From NCBI GenBank assembly GCA_030374805.1, contig JARGSG010000028.1, forward strand, positions 62,001-126,000: a stretch of 64,000 nucleotides of DNA, read 5' to 3'. This document shows, in pieces, positions 10,357-21,116 of the stretch. How positions within the stretch are numbered: the stretch's first letter is position 1; each line of letters begins with the position of its first letter. The position numbers and the translations under genes were made by a program. A model generated the notes under the pieces. The model was not told the origin of the DNA and did no database searches. It saw nothing but the letters and a program-made list of their open reading frames with translations. This DNA is from Gracilaria gracilis (lineage: Eukaryota > Rhodophyta > Florideophyceae > Gracilariales > Gracilariaceae).

Positions 10357-11072
10357 TCTCACATCAGTTTTCGGCTGTACACACCGTTTTAGCTCTGGGC
10401 CAAATCCTCCGCTCTGTGTTTTCGCTCGGTAAGTAGGAATTACCAGGGGTAGACTACCGCACCCGTATCAGAGAGAGAAAGACAATTGTGCATCCTGAAA
10501 TATCCTGAAATACAAGGGCAGTCATGGGGTTTCATGAAACATTGTGAAACGAACGTTGTTGTCACTCGCTAGGTTTCTCCTACTTGGTGTACAACCGCTT
10601 GTCTCTGTCTAATACCTGTAGCAAGCAAATGTGGCGGGGCTGAAATAAGCATCAACACCATCGTGTTAAGTGTTATTCGGGAGCGAAATGGGGACGCAGT
10701 CGTTCAGACATGGTAAACTGACCTCCGTTTCAGAGATGACGAGCTCATTGAAACCCCCGCAGACTAAAGTGGACTCTAACATGCTCTCAAGAATATGACA
10801 TAGAAAAACAGATCTCTCTCTCCAGCAGTGAACGACGACAACAAATATTAGAACCTCTCTATAGACTCCAGTAGAGGAAGAATACAAATTATGAACACGT
10901 ACCCGAAGAAAGGCAAAAACTGTTAACCTTTACAAGGACATTGTGCCCTCGGGATGGTAGAACTATAGCCATGTTCGCACCGCTATCGCATACGTTCTGG
11001 TCGCTCCTACACCGCCTTTAGAACAAGTAGCCAAGACAACTCAAGGTGCGACGGCAGATCAACACAGGCGAA
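10357..11072. other. Intergenic, convergent 3' regions
   Basis: 716 bases between two convergent genes. A short direct duplication (tcctgaaata repeated at about 10494-10513) is present. No gene is recognised. Confidence 0.5.
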
Positions 11073-11915
11073 TCAGTATCCGTACGACCTGGAACGGAAA
11101 GAAGCACCGACAGCGGGATACTTGCTGACAAGAGATTCTTCATAGTTGCAGCCATGGCACTGAATGTATCCAAACTTCTTCTGTTGGTACTTCTCATTCA
11201 AGAGCTGGCCGATTGGCTTCTGGCCGTTGCGGTAGGCGACGTTGAGTGCGGCAATTCGGATATCCTCGGCTTGACCCTTGGCAGCACCCTCGTTACAAGA
11301 GGTGTTGTACACGCCAGAGGGGTTGGCAGCATTATTCTGCTGAATGTCCATGAAACGCATCATGGCGGCCTCCTCAATGGTTTCCGGAGCGCCATAGCGA
11401 GGGCAGGTAGCACTAGCCTCAGCGCGGGCAAGGTTGTAAGTGCTGGACATCTTCGGGTACGAGGTGAACAAAGACTCCTCATACTGGCAGATATGGTCGG
11501 CTGCAATCGCGTTCTTACGGTTCTCATACAGGTCTCCGTACTTCTTGAACGGGCTTGCTTGCCTGGCCCTGAAGCGAGCGTTGAGCGCACGGATTCTGGT
11601 AACTTCAGCGGCGCCCTTGACGGAGCCTTCGGTGCACTGCACGCCGTACACCCCGGAAGGTTGGGACATCTGGAGGTACTGCTTGAGCACGGACTTGGCC
11701 ATGTACTCGTCTGCCTTGTTCAGAATGGCGGCAGCGCCGCCGAAGGCAGACACGGGCAGGCCGATGGGCTTGACGAGCGACCTGCGCAGCGCCATGGTCG
11801 GGGCGGCATGGTGCTTGCGGGCGGGAGACGCGGGGGTGACGCTCGGGGTGAACGAGCTGCCGGAGGTGGCGACGCGGGCGGGCGTGAGGGCGGTGGACGG
11901 GGCGAATGCGAACAT
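11073..11915 (-). CDS. Phycoerythrin gamma subunit (chromophore-bearing rod linker)
   Basis: 280 residues from the ATG at 11915. The first 50 or so (MFAFAPSTALTPARVATSG...) are a transit peptide. The mature protein is two homologous halves: PSGVYGVQCTEGSVKGAAEVTRIRALNARFR followed by CQYEESLFTSYP, then PSGVYNTSCNEGAAKGQAEDIRIAALNVAYR followed by CNYEESLVSKYP. This internal duplication and the Cys positions fit the red-algal R- or B-phycoerythrin gamma subunit, which sits in the central cavity of the alpha/beta hexamer and carries bilins on Cys. It is nuclear-encoded in red algae while alpha and beta are plastid-encoded. This gene is the strongest taxonomic marker in the window. Confidence 0.9.
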   Translation of the reverse strand: MFAFAPSTALTPARVATSGSSFTPSVTPASPARKHHAAPTMALRRSLVKPIGLPVSAFGGAAAILNKADEYMAKSVLKQYLQMSQPSGVYGVQCTEGSVKGAAEVTRIRALNARFRARQASPFKKYGDLYENRKNAIAADHICQYEESLFTSYPKMSSTYNLARAEASATCPRYGAPETIEEAAMMRFMDIQQNNAANPSGVYNTSCNEGAAKGQAEDIRIAALNVAYRNGQKPIGQLLNEKYQQKKFGYIQCHGCNYEESLVSKYPAVGASFRSRSYGY

Positions 11916-12775
11916 GGTGCAGGCAGGCGAAGAGTGGCGCGGCGAAGAAAGCGCGGGCAGACAACAGACAGCAGCGACGAGCAATGGAGGCGGTATGCGG
12001 ATGACAGACGGGGGGTTTGCGGCGGCTGAAATAGTGCGCGAGCACAGAGAATGGACGCGCGGGCAGTGACGGCTGGCAGGCGAAACGTTGATATCGTCTC
12101 AAACCCTAGCGTGAACGTTCCCGCACGTGTCCGAGCTCGCGCTGGGGTGCTGGGCCAGCAAGATTGCGCCCTGCTCCAATTGGCTGCGCATTTGGCAATG
12201 TATCTCGCGTCCCTCTAGAGTGCGGCGCAGATAAGCCAGATTTTTTCGCAATCTATGAAAAGTTACCCAGCAGCCCCGTTTCGTGTCCGCTATCATGGCT
12301 GTTGGCGCATTTGCATCCCCTTGACTGGACGGGTCGCGCTCACCACCAGGGTGCAGGCCTCCCTGCAGTAAAGTGCAGTAAAGCATTACCCTTGTAAGGT
12401 TATCATACAATGAACTTTGGACCAAGTTGAAGCCACACGTAAGGTTACATTCCAACTTCACGTATTGGAATGAACACATTCTCTGCCTCTGAGCATCGAA
12501 CTGAATGTCCATTTTTACGCCACAGCCTAGTTTGGCTTCCTCGTCTTGTGACAGCAGCTGATCTGAGACTGAATAAATTCCACTCATTAAACTCGATATT
12601 CACCATCACTGGCTTGAAGCGGATGGCATCGCCTACAAGTTCGTTAATACTTTTTACCGCAAATCAGCTAAACACATCTTATTCGCACAACTCGCGAATC
12701 TTATACGGTACAACCAATTGCTGCGTATGTATGTATATAACAGCGAGTATACTTGCTAGCACGTCTGCAAATGCA
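11916..12775. other. Intergenic; may hold a decayed Hint-like block
   Basis: 860 bases. On the minus strand at about 12580-12680 a short stretch reads KSINELVGDAIRF between stops. This resembles KSITELSAGERVRF at the end of the neighbouring protease and could be a decayed second copy. The rest is unrecognised. Confidence 0.35.
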
Positions 12776-14073
12776 CTAAGCACTGCAGAAGGGCAGTATC
12801 AGAGCCTCACACACTTCGCATTCGATCTGCATAAACTTAAGTGTTCCATTGTCTTCCTCCTCAAATTCGAAAAGTTTCGAGTCTCCTTTCTTTCCAAATC
12901 TCACTCGCTCTCCAGCCGATAGCTCCGTAATACTCTTCTGCTTGCCGTTTTCAGTGCTCACGAACACATTTCGTGTGAAGCAGTTAATCAGTTGATCAAA
13001 GAACGACAATTCGGCCGCAGCAGACGGAGTTGGCGTAGGGGACGCACTTGGAGTGGCAGTTGTAGTTGGCACCGCAACAGCCGCAGGGGAGGGAGAGGGA
13101 GTAGGGGTAGCGTCCTCAGAAGCTAAATCGTCAGCGCCAACAACATTCATTCCATCCGCCGTCGTCGTGAACTCAGCGCCAACCGATTTCATCCAATCCA
13201 CGTACTGCGAAACCCGTGCGTAAACGCCAGGTTTCTGAGCTTCAGCACAATTGAAACCAAAAGAAACAACTCCTATCTGTACTAGCTTGCGATCTTTTGT
13301 GAACGAAAACAACGGGCCACCGCTGTCACCCTGGCAGGAGTCGCATCCACCCTCATCATACCCGGCACATATGTGCATTCTCTTCCGAATGTTGAAGATG
13401 TCCTTGTATTGCCTTTTACAACGTTTGTTTCCCACAATCGGGACGTCAACTCGGCGCAAAACACCTCCGTTGGGATTGGAAGTGCCCAGAGAAACACCAT
13501 ACCCGGCAGTACGAGTGAAAGAGAAAGAAGCAGGGTACGAAGGATCGGTGTTGATCAAGAAGAACTGGGAATCCTTCGGGACGGCGCTTTCAACTTAACC
13601 AACTGCACGTCGTTCTTTAACGTTCCCAATCCATCCTCCTTGTAATTGGGATGAACGAATACTTCTTCGATTTCGATATCTGTTCCTTCATTCTCGTTGG
13701 CGGCTCCCACTCGGACTATTTCATCCGGAAGCGCAATCGGACAATGTGCAGCCGTTAAGACCCAGTACTCAGAGAGCAAGGTAGCTGAACAAAAAATTCC
13801 TCCGTTGCGCGCTGCCAAGCCAGCCATATAAAACCTCATGGCCGGCGCATCCTCTCCGTTAACGATTCGGTCGGGTCGGTCTGATTGCTGTTGCTGGCGG
13901 GAAAGAGTCGGGAGAATTGTGTCACATGTCTGCTTATCAACCTTCAAATTAGCGGCCATCGGCCTGCCTTTTAGGTCTGGTTTTCCAGCATTGACGATGA
14001 CGATGAGAACCAGAAACGCAAAACAAGTGCATACGCTTTGGTTGACCAAAGACTGTTTGAAGGCGAAGGACAT
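12776..14073 (-). pseudogene. Trypsin-like serine protease with a Hint-like C-terminal block; frame broken
   Basis: Two overlapping minus-strand frames make one protease. The first (14073 to 13555) has a signal-anchor (CFAFLVLIVIVNAG), the activation site RIVNGEDAP, the catalytic His in LTAAHC and the catalytic Asp in NDVQLVKL. The second (to 12776) has MHICAGYDEGGCDSCQGDSGGPL with the catalytic Ser, then GVYARVSQYVDWM. The triad is thus complete but split by one frame change near 13575-13610. After the domain come a Thr/Pro/Ser/Ala linker and about 65 residues starting CFTRNVFVSTENGKQKSITEL, which resemble the start of a Hint (hedgehog/intein) domain. Whether the frameshift is real or an assembly error cannot be told here. 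Confidence 0.8.
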
Positions 14074-15978
14074 TGTGCGGAAATTGGTTTTGGAGATTAG
14101 TACGAGCGATCACAAACGGACAAACCTGAAACGCAGAAATGATATGGAATTGGTGGAGGATAGACGACTCCAACTAGTGCTTCGAAGTGCAAACAAAGCG
14201 AGAGTTCCCTGCGCGCGGTTACGAGGTGGATAGCTCACCTTCGTATGCCCGATACCCAGCAACACATCATCATCTTTCGGGTGCTCTTTCACGAATTGAT
14301 TAAGTACTTGAGCCAGAAGCGACTTCTCGGCATTGGCATTCTGCTTACTAATGAAAGTTGTTCGTTTGCTCGATTGTGAATGAGTTTCTTGCGGCCGAAC
14401 GTTTTCAGAGTCCAGCGTGAAAGGGCACGCAATATAGTTGGTCCATATGTAATAGAAAGGAATAACATCACAGAGAACCCCTCAATAGGCTCTTCTTTCG
14501 AGGGCGGACACATAAACCTATCAGACTATCAGATAAGATGGGGCCGAGGTTAAACGGGATTGAAAAAGGAACCACTCGGTACTCTATATTTTGGCCTACA
14601 GCTGAAAAAGGTATATCATACGGATTCCAAGTTCGTTGGTGTCCTGGAAGTTGTCCAAATCTTCATTTCGCAGGCGCTTTGGAATTTCACTCTCGATCCC
14701 AGGTTCCTCTTCGGCAGGCGACATAGTTTGAGACAGTGTCATACTTTGTTGAGGAAAGATGGGGTTTGGAAAGCATAACACAAAGAAGGACAATGAATCA
14801 ACAATCGGTTGACATTTTTGAAAACTTCGACTCCAATACCTTCCTATGAAACCAGCATGCCCTTCAGTTTAAAGGCAACGGTTTATAACCATTAGCCCTT
14901 TTACCGGCCAACACAGGCCTCAAAGTACAATAGCTGTTGAATCATACACGTTGTAAAGAAGACTTCTCCATACAACACCGAGTATTGCAGGGCAAAAATC
15001 CTCTCTCGGTCGTGGAAAAACAGGGGTTCAATATGTCTAAAGGTTTGCCCTCTCATCCGTTGGCCCTCAAAACAACAACCCCGTGCTATCTGCATACCAT
15101 GCCAACCCTCGGCTGACGTGCGCGCATCATGATGTTATGCAACGTTCTCACAGCGTTAGTCCTCTCGACCTATGAGCCACATCGCAGCCTCCTTCGGGGT
15201 GTGAGTTACATTTCATTTCGGGTTTCTTCCGGGGCTAGAGGCATCACGCCATTTTGCATTTGTTTGCTGCCGACTACATGCCGGTTTTGAGCGTGTTGCA
15301 TGGGACAACATGCTGTTGTTGGGTACCAACGGTACCTTCGTTCCATTTATTAGATCTGGCCAGGTAAAGCATACAATGCTATTAGTGTCATTCTACTTAC
15401 GTGGTATCGCAGTGGTGGCCCACATGTAGTGCTGCAGTCCCATGAACCAGTACGCGGCGAGCCCTAAAGCGGTGCGTTGGTGAGGGTTCTCTACAACCAT
15501 GACAGCCTACTTCAATCCTGTGAAGTAGAGTTGGGGAGCCATCCGGTGCGGAGATCTTCAGAGCGGGACAGGCTGTACCTCGTTGGTACCCCCCACGTCC
15601 GCGGGAAACTGACACTGACGGAATGGTATGGTGTAAAGTGGCCAACGAAGATGTTTCTACGCTCTATATCAAGTGGAGACGGACTCTCTTAATCTCATTA
15701 GTATTTACAAGTTCATTGTATTCAAACGCGGGTTATGCAAGACGATAACCCGAAAGGCAGATTATGAGATCCATTACGCGCCGATCAGCCCTTGAGGTCA
15801 ATGATGTTGAGCTTATATTCAGTTGTGTAGGCTTCGGTTATTCTAGCAATAGTTGCTTGTCGGAATATGCAATAGCCACCCACCGAAAGCTATTTGAAGG
15901 GTCGCTCAAGTTGTTGAGTACCCAGCAAACAGATTTTAGTGAGTGGCTACTACATTTTGCCTTTACCTATTGAAAACC
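14074..15978. other. Long intergenic stretch without recognised content
   Basis: 1.9 kb. All frames are short, and I find no protein domain, tRNA or obvious repeat. It is long for this otherwise compact island, so it could hold a lineage-specific or non-coding gene. Confidence 0.5.
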
Positions 15979-16824
15979 TTATTCAGTATCCCCACACCAT
16001 GTGGAGTTTACCCCTTCGGATGCAGCCAAGTACGTGTCGGCCCTCCCAAAGCCGCGCTGTTCCGATCGAGTGCGTGCGGGAAAACAGAAAACAGGGGTCA
16101 GTCCAGTTGCCCGGACCCTGTCTCTTTCGTGCTCGCCCACCAAATCAATCGAGCTGCACAAGGTTCCTACTTGATCGTTTGGAATCCTCACATGCAGACC
16201 ACGCAAAGCGTTGTCCCGAATGACCATACCGTTGCGATACATGTGTGTAGCGATACGGCCCTCGACCTGTAGCGACTGTGCCACGGCTGAGAGCAGATAC
16301 CAAATCCACACCCGCCGTGGCACCACGTCCAAAACTTCACGGCACTCAGGGCAACTTAGAAATTGACCCTCAAAACGTACCGTTCCGTCACGAGCTACAG
16401 AGTACATGTCAGAATTCATCAACTTGTTGGTAGCCTCCAACGCCAGCTTTTGCAAGCAATGCGAATGGAAGTGGTGATGACAGGGCGTGATCCTTGGAAA
16501 TTGTTTCGCTGTGATGGTCTGGTGGCAACATACGCAAGTTACAGACTGTGGACAGCGATGAGCGTGAGGTGCGATGGAATCGAGCCCCGCCAACACATCT
16601 GCTGAACAAAGGACCGGCCTGCTTGCTCTGACCGCGCGGCGCGACGCCGATGGACGCTGTGAAGACGTTGACGTACTGTCCTCATCATCCGTCACCTCCT
16701 CAACCTTGGGGGGATCGGAGTTTTGTGGATGACGCGGCTTTGAGGAGAATGGTAGACGCGGGACCAAGATTCGAATCAAGGCGCCCATCGCCACCGTAGC
16801 AAACACGGCCAGTTGACGTCCCAT
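15979..16824 (-). CDS. RING-H2 finger protein, probable membrane-anchored E3 ubiquitin ligase
   Basis: 281 residues. The N-terminus (MGRQLAVFATVAMGALIRILV) is a short hydrophobic segment, a likely signal anchor. A Ser/Thr-rich acidic linker follows. The RING-H2 ligands appear in order: CVCC, then C-H-H-H-F-H-S-H-C and, after an unusually long loop, CPEC (about residues 95-170). The C-terminal 110 residues have no known domain. RING-H2 proteins bring E2 enzymes to substrates; the substrate is unknown. The long loop between the third and fourth ligand pairs, containing a hydrophilic insert, is atypical. Confidence 0.7.
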   Translation of the reverse strand: MGRQLAVFATVAMGALIRILVPRLPFSSKPRHPQNSDPPKVEEVTDDEDSTSTSSQRPSASRRAVRASRPVLCSADVLAGLDSIAPHAHRCPQSVTCVCCHQTITAKQFPRITPCHHHFHSHCLQKLALEATNKLMNSDMYSVARDGTVRFEGQFLSCPECREVLDVVPRRVWIWYLLSAVAQSLQVEGRIATHMYRNGMVIRDNALRGLHVRIPNDQVGTLCSSIDLVGEHERDRVRATGLTPVFCFPARTRSEQRGFGRADTYLAASEGVNSTWCGDTE

Positions 16825-17593
16825 GGTGTGAGTTGATAAAGAAAAAGGCTTGAGTAAACTTGAGTTTTGAGAGTGAAAGAGAGATTTGAGGGTGTGTGCT
16901 TTGCAAACGAGTTTGAAAGTCTGGGTCGCAAAATGGATAGCAAGGAGTGAGAAGCAGATGCTTTATACAGTTTGGGCTCGAGGAAGGATGGAGGGTTGGA
17001 GAGAGGCTTGAATTCGAAGACGCGGACAAGCTGGAGTGATGGACTAATTAGAATGGAGAATGTGCTGTACAGAGTGTAGACGGTTTCGTGTTGCTGAGCA
17101 ACAGCTTTAATTGTGTGCGTATGATATGCTTTTGTTCTTCCGATAGAAAAGGGGCGGTACAGGAAGATGGTGATATCCGAGCGCGTGTTGTATCTCCCTG
17201 CCTCTGCGCTGTAGGACTACTGCTCTACCTACAAAGGGGCGACTTGCTCATTGCTACGAGTGCTAAGCGCATGAGCGACTCCAAGCGTCTCGACGCTGTG
17301 CGGAACACTGCGCAAAAAGTATCCACATGCAGGAAATGAGCAATCGCCACCGCAGCACGCAGCGACGCGCGGGTAGTTTCGTGCGCGGATGAAGGAAGAA
17401 GACGCGGAGCTGTCTTGGACGGATGCATATGCGCCGCACTCTCGTCGCCGGGAACGCTGGACACGTGGACAGAAAGCGCCACAGAGGAGATGCGAAGGAA
17501 GAGGAGCGACGCTACACAAACAGGAGATCGTTTCATGCTTTTGATGCTCAGGTGTTGGCTTGTGGTGCGAGAGCAGGACAACCCGTTTCAAAA
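16825..17593. other. Intergenic, divergent promoter of the RING gene and the mutarotase gene
   Basis: 769 bases. The mutarotase frame is open for 57 codons upstream of its ATG, with unrelated composition. No other feature is visible. Confidence 0.5.
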
Positions 17594-17950
17594 ATGAGCA
17601 GCGAACAGACGAAAGCGCAGGAGCCGATGCGAATCGCTATGACGCTCAACATCAAGCCAGATGTGGTACAAGAATACATAGACCACCATGCGCACAGTCG
17701 TCCTGAAGTACGCGAAGCGCTACGAAGTGTGGGTATCCGAAACCTAAGTTTATGGAACTGGGGAAACCGTCTGTTCTATTACGCGGAATACGTAGGCACC
17801 GAGCCATTCGACGAAGCAATGGACAAGTACTCCAAGATGGAGGGGGTGAAGGATTGGGAAGACCTGATGCACAACTACCAGGAAAAGATCCCCGGTAGTG
17901 AGGGAGACGTATGGTGGCAACAATGTCAACTGGTTTACTACCAAGCGTAG
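17594..17950 (+). CDS. L-rhamnose mutarotase family (RhaM/YiiL) protein
   Basis: 118 residues, close to the 104 of bacterial RhaM. Motifs in order: MRIAMTLNIKPDVVQEYIDHHAHSRPEVREALRSVGIRNLSLW, RLFYYAEYVGTEPFDEAMDKYS, and VWWQQCQLVYY. His, Tyr and the WW pair match the small ferredoxin-like fold that interconverts alpha and beta anomers of L-rhamnose or a related sugar. The sugar in this organism is unknown; red-algal cell-wall and exopolysaccharide sugars are candidates. I chose ATG 17594 because it sits just before the conserved first strand. It is convergent with the LON-domain gene, with 39 bases between the stops. Confidence 0.82.
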   Translation: MSSEQTKAQEPMRIAMTLNIKPDVVQEYIDHHAHSRPEVREALRSVGIRNLSLWNWGNRLFYYAEYVGTEPFDEAMDKYSKMEGVKDWEDLMHNYQEKIPGSEGDVWWQQCQLVYYQA

Positions 17951-17989
17951 AACTTGTGTGTATGTGCGTGTGTGGTGGCAATAATAGAA

Positions 17990-18877
17990 TTAGAGAGTTC
18001 CTAATCCCGCATCCTTTATGGTTGCCTGTGCGGCGAGATACTTTCTCGCAGTGTCCAACATTTCTCGTTCGCGTGTGAGTCGTTGCGCAGTATCTTCGGT
18101 TTGTAGCAGCAGTTGTTGGTCACGAAGCGGAATGTCAATGACCTGACACACGGAGAACGAAAACTCCTGCAGTAAAGAAGGCGAGGGCCAACCGCGGTCA
18201 TCGGTGATCGGAATGCGACCGTCCGGCGCAAGTCGTTTGATATCGGGGCTGAGATCCAGGCCCTTGTCGTAAAGCTTGTTGCTGAGACGCAACACGTCTT
18301 GCAGCGCGCCGGAAACATCCTGCACCAGCGGTGACAAATCGGTGTGAGGCGGTTTGTCATCGAAGAATCGCACAAGTGCTCGTGTGTAAGGCTTGTCGTC
18401 CACAATCTTGACGATTTTAAAGCGCTGACGTCCGATATTATCGGTCATGATGCGGCCATCAGGAAGCGGTTCAAAGCGAGTAAGCTCTGCACTACAGCCC
18501 ACTTGCGCCAGCGAACTGGTAGCCGAGTCATACAAAACAATGCCAAACCTAGGGTCGCCATCCCTGAGTCGATTGAACAGCAGCCTGTAACGCAGCTCAA
18601 AGATATGCAACGGCAGGTTCATGGCGGGCGTGAGCACGAGTTGCAGCGGGAACAGGGGCAACTCCACCAAGCCGGGCTCATCCGCGGGCTGCTGCGGCTG
18701 CTCGGCGGCGTTGAAATAGTTGACCTTCTGTTCGTCGCCGGGAAAGGACGGCATGGTGCCGCCGTCGATGGGCTCGGCCATAATTGGGCGCTGTACGCGG
18801 CCGCGTTTTGGCGGCGCATGCAGGCGCGGCGGGCGCGGCGGGCGCGGCGGCAAGCGCAGCGGCACGAGCGAGCGCAT
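17990..18877 (-). CDS. LON substrate-binding-domain protein (Lon N-domain only), probably plastid
   Basis: 295 residues from ATG 18877. An upstream ATG at 19030 would add 51 residues of Ala/Cys repeats, and one at 18781 would trim the transit part. The Lon N-terminal (PUA-like) domain begins LVELPLFPLQLVLTPAMNLPLHIFELRYRLLFNRL, continues FGIVLYDSA and VGCSAELTRFEPLPDGR, and a helical part ends with RLTREREMLDTARKYLAAQ. It has no AAA+ ATPase and no protease domain. Such stand-alone proteins occur in plants and cyanobacteria, with role unsettled. It is divergent from RMND5. Confidence 0.8.
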   Translation of the reverse strand: MRSLVPLRLPPRPPRPPRLHAPPKRGRVQRPIMAEPIDGGTMPSFPGDEQKVNYFNAAEQPQQPADEPGLVELPLFPLQLVLTPAMNLPLHIFELRYRLLFNRLRDGDPRFGIVLYDSATSSLAQVGCSAELTRFEPLPDGRIMTDNIGRQRFKIVKIVDDKPYTRALVRFFDDKPPHTDLSPLVQDVSGALQDVLRLSNKLYDKGLDLSPDIKRLAPDGRIPITDDRGWPSPSLLQEFSFSVCQVIDIPLRDQQLLLQTEDTAQRLTREREMLDTARKYLAAQATIKDAGLGTL

Positions 18878-19495
18878 CGCGCTTGGCGTGAACGACGAAC
18901 AGAAACATGGCGCTGTCGCAGAAGGGCGGCGGCGCTGAGACGCGCGCGGCGCGCAAGCGGAGGCGGAGGCGGGAGCGCAAGCGCAAGCGCAAGCGGAGGC
19001 GGGAGCGCAAGCGCAAGCGTGTTCCGACATGACGCGTCGGTGCTGCACCGCGACCTCAATGAGCCGTCGGTCAGCAGCAGGTGCAAGCGGCAGCTTGGAG
19101 TGGCGGAGATGGTCTGCTGCGCAAGCGCATACCGTTGGTACCCGTGCGGCGCTGAGCCAGCGCTCGAACCGCAACGAGTGGTGCAGCTGGCGGCGGTCAA
19201 ACGGTGCTCATCACGCCACGTGCACAGCTGGCCACGCCGGCCACGTGCGCGTCGAAAGGCGTCTGTTTGGCGTGCGCTCGAAGCGGCGAGCAACTTGCCT
19301 TCTATCTACCGTTGGTAGAGCTGCTACGCGCAACGCGCGTGGTGCGCCCATTCGCAGCCGCAGTCGTCGCTTCTTTCCAGCACCGCCAGCCCACCGCCGC
19401 CGCAGCCGCAGCGCGCTGTTCTCCATGAACACGCGCGTCTTCGCCGCACCGCTCCCACCGTGTATCTCGTCGAAACGCTGCGCGCTCACTCCGTC
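18878..19495. other. Divergent promoter between the LON-domain gene and RMND5
   Basis: 618 bases, GC-rich and repetitive on the left side. Contains words close to TTGGCGC (for example CTTGGCGT near 18880 and TTTGGCGT near 19264). Confidence 0.45.
18956..19022. repeat. Imperfect GCGCAA/GCGGAG hexamer-based tandem repeats
   Basis: Runs of gcgcaa and gcggag hexamers alternate for about 65 bases. If translated on the minus strand they give an Ala/Cys-rich string. They lie in the leader or far N-terminal extension of the LON-domain gene. Confidence 0.8.
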
Positions 19496-20749
19496 ATGGA
19501 CCCCATTCTGAACGAGTACGCCGCTATGCTGCGCCGCCATCACAAGGCCACGCGCGCCGCCGAGAGTGCCATCGACTCCATGCTGTCCACGCTGCGCGCG
19601 CTTAGACTGGCGCTTGATCAAGATGGTGCCGCGCAAACTGTTGCCAACACCGACGCTGTCAAGGAAGAGCCTGAGCTACAACCTGAGCAGCACGACCCCA
19701 TGCATGTTGACCACGCGCATCATTCGCCTTCCAATTCAGAGCACGACTCGCTGTCGTTTGTGTTGCACCGACTGCAGATGCTTTTCTGCGCCTCAAAGTC
19801 GCTGCAAAGCTCGTTGCTCACGGACCACAAGTCCGTTGGAGCCGCTATCAACAAGTTTGGCAAGACAATAGACTCTGCTACCGCGTCCAATCTCGGCGAC
19901 TTGTGTGCACCTTCCGTGCGTCTCAACACGTGCAAGATTAACGACGCCATTGCGGCGCACCTGTTTCGCGAGGGGCTGTTCGACGTTGGACGCAAGTTCC
20001 TGTTGGAAGCAGCCGTACTTTTGGATGACCGTCACATCCAACCTTTTGAACAACTGTACCACATTCTCAAAGCGTTTCGTAACAATCATCTTGCTCCGGC
20101 CATCGAATGGGCGCAGGCCAACCATCAACTGTTGCTGCAGTCCAACTCCCATCTCGAGTTCCGTCTGCACCGGCTGGCGTACCTGCATCTGCTTCAACAA
20201 GATCGAAGGGCCGAGGCGTTGCAATACGCACAGCGTCATTTCTGTAATTTTCAACATCACATTGCCAGCGTTCAGAAACTCATGACTTGTCTACTCTACG
20301 CACCGTCACTGTCCAAGTCGCCGTACAAGGCGTTGGTGTCGCCGTCGCATAAGGAGGACATTGAACGCTCGCTGTCACGCGAGTATTGCCGCGCCCAGGG
20401 TCTTCCTCGCGATTCCCTGCTTGTCACAGTCATTCACTGCGGGTCCAAGGCAATTCCAATGCTGCTCAAAGCCTCAAGGGTAGCTCCGAATCTCCAGGAA
20501 TTGGGCATGGACGATGCATTACCGGTTGAGGTGGATATTGGCAGACACTGCCAGTTTCATTCCATCTTCACCTGTCCCGTTTCCAAGGAGGAGGCTTATG
20601 AAGGAAACAATGTGCCAATGATGCTACCATGCGGCCACGTTTTGTGCAAACAGACCATTACTCGACTGCCACGAGGAAGTCCGAGGTTCAAGTGTCCGTA
20701 CTGCCCTATGGAACAGAATGCGAAGGAGTGCCATGAGATTCACTTTTGA
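19496..20749 (+). CDS. RMND5: RMND5/GID2-type RING E3 subunit of the GID/CTLH ubiquitin ligase
   Basis: 417 residues from ATG 19496 (MDPILNEYAAMLRRHHKATRAAE). A LisH-like helix pair is at about 150-180 (INDAIAAHLFREGLFDVGRKFLLEAA). CTLH follows (FEQLYHILKAFRNNHLAPAIEWAQAN), then a CRA region (HLEFRLHRLAYLHLLQQ). The C-terminus is the characteristic degenerate RING: FTCPVSKEEAYEGNNVPMMLPCGHVLCKQTI, then FKCPYCP. With MAEA/GID9 it forms the catalytic pair of the complex that marks metabolic enzymes for degradation. No intron is seen. The RING lacks several zinc ligands, which is normal for this family. Confidence 0.9.
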   Translation: MDPILNEYAAMLRRHHKATRAAESAIDSMLSTLRALRLALDQDGAAQTVANTDAVKEEPELQPEQHDPMHVDHAHHSPSNSEHDSLSFVLHRLQMLFCASKSLQSSLLTDHKSVGAAINKFGKTIDSATASNLGDLCAPSVRLNTCKINDAIAAHLFREGLFDVGRKFLLEAAVLLDDRHIQPFEQLYHILKAFRNNHLAPAIEWAQANHQLLLQSNSHLEFRLHRLAYLHLLQQDRRAEALQYAQRHFCNFQHHIASVQKLMTCLLYAPSLSKSPYKALVSPSHKEDIERSLSREYCRAQGLPRDSLLVTVIHCGSKAIPMLLKASRVAPNLQELGMDDALPVEVDIGRHCQFHSIFTCPVSKEEAYEGNNVPMMLPCGHVLCKQTITRLPRGSPRFKCPYCPMEQNAKECHEIHF

Positions 20750-21116
20750 CGCGCGCCGTGCGTTTGTATCATAGATCGGTCACAGCTGTTGCCGTGCTGC
20801 ACAAGCAGGCAACCTCTAGAGAATTCGCCTAGAATTCACAATGCATATCTAGACCGCGCTGCTTTACCTCACTTTCTTTCTGTCATCTTTGCGTCGTTTA
20901 CGTACTTGACCCAAAAACCATCGTTGCAACTAATAACAGCGCCGTCTCATCAACAACATAATTATCATCACACATGTCAACGTCACCGGGAAGGCTCGCG
21001 AAGAAGTTTTGTTCCGTTTGAAGAGCTAGGCTGAGCGCGAAACATGCGTCGCAGACGCGTGTAATGTAGCTGACTATGATGGTTGTTCATACTGTTACAG
21101 TATTACTGTATATGCT
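20750..21116. other. Short convergent 3' spacer
   Basis: 367 bases between convergent genes, with no feature beyond short AT-rich words. Confidence 0.5.

Noticed and set aside
12099..12587. 162-residue minus-strand gene
   Set aside because: No domain and unusual composition; probably chance open frame.
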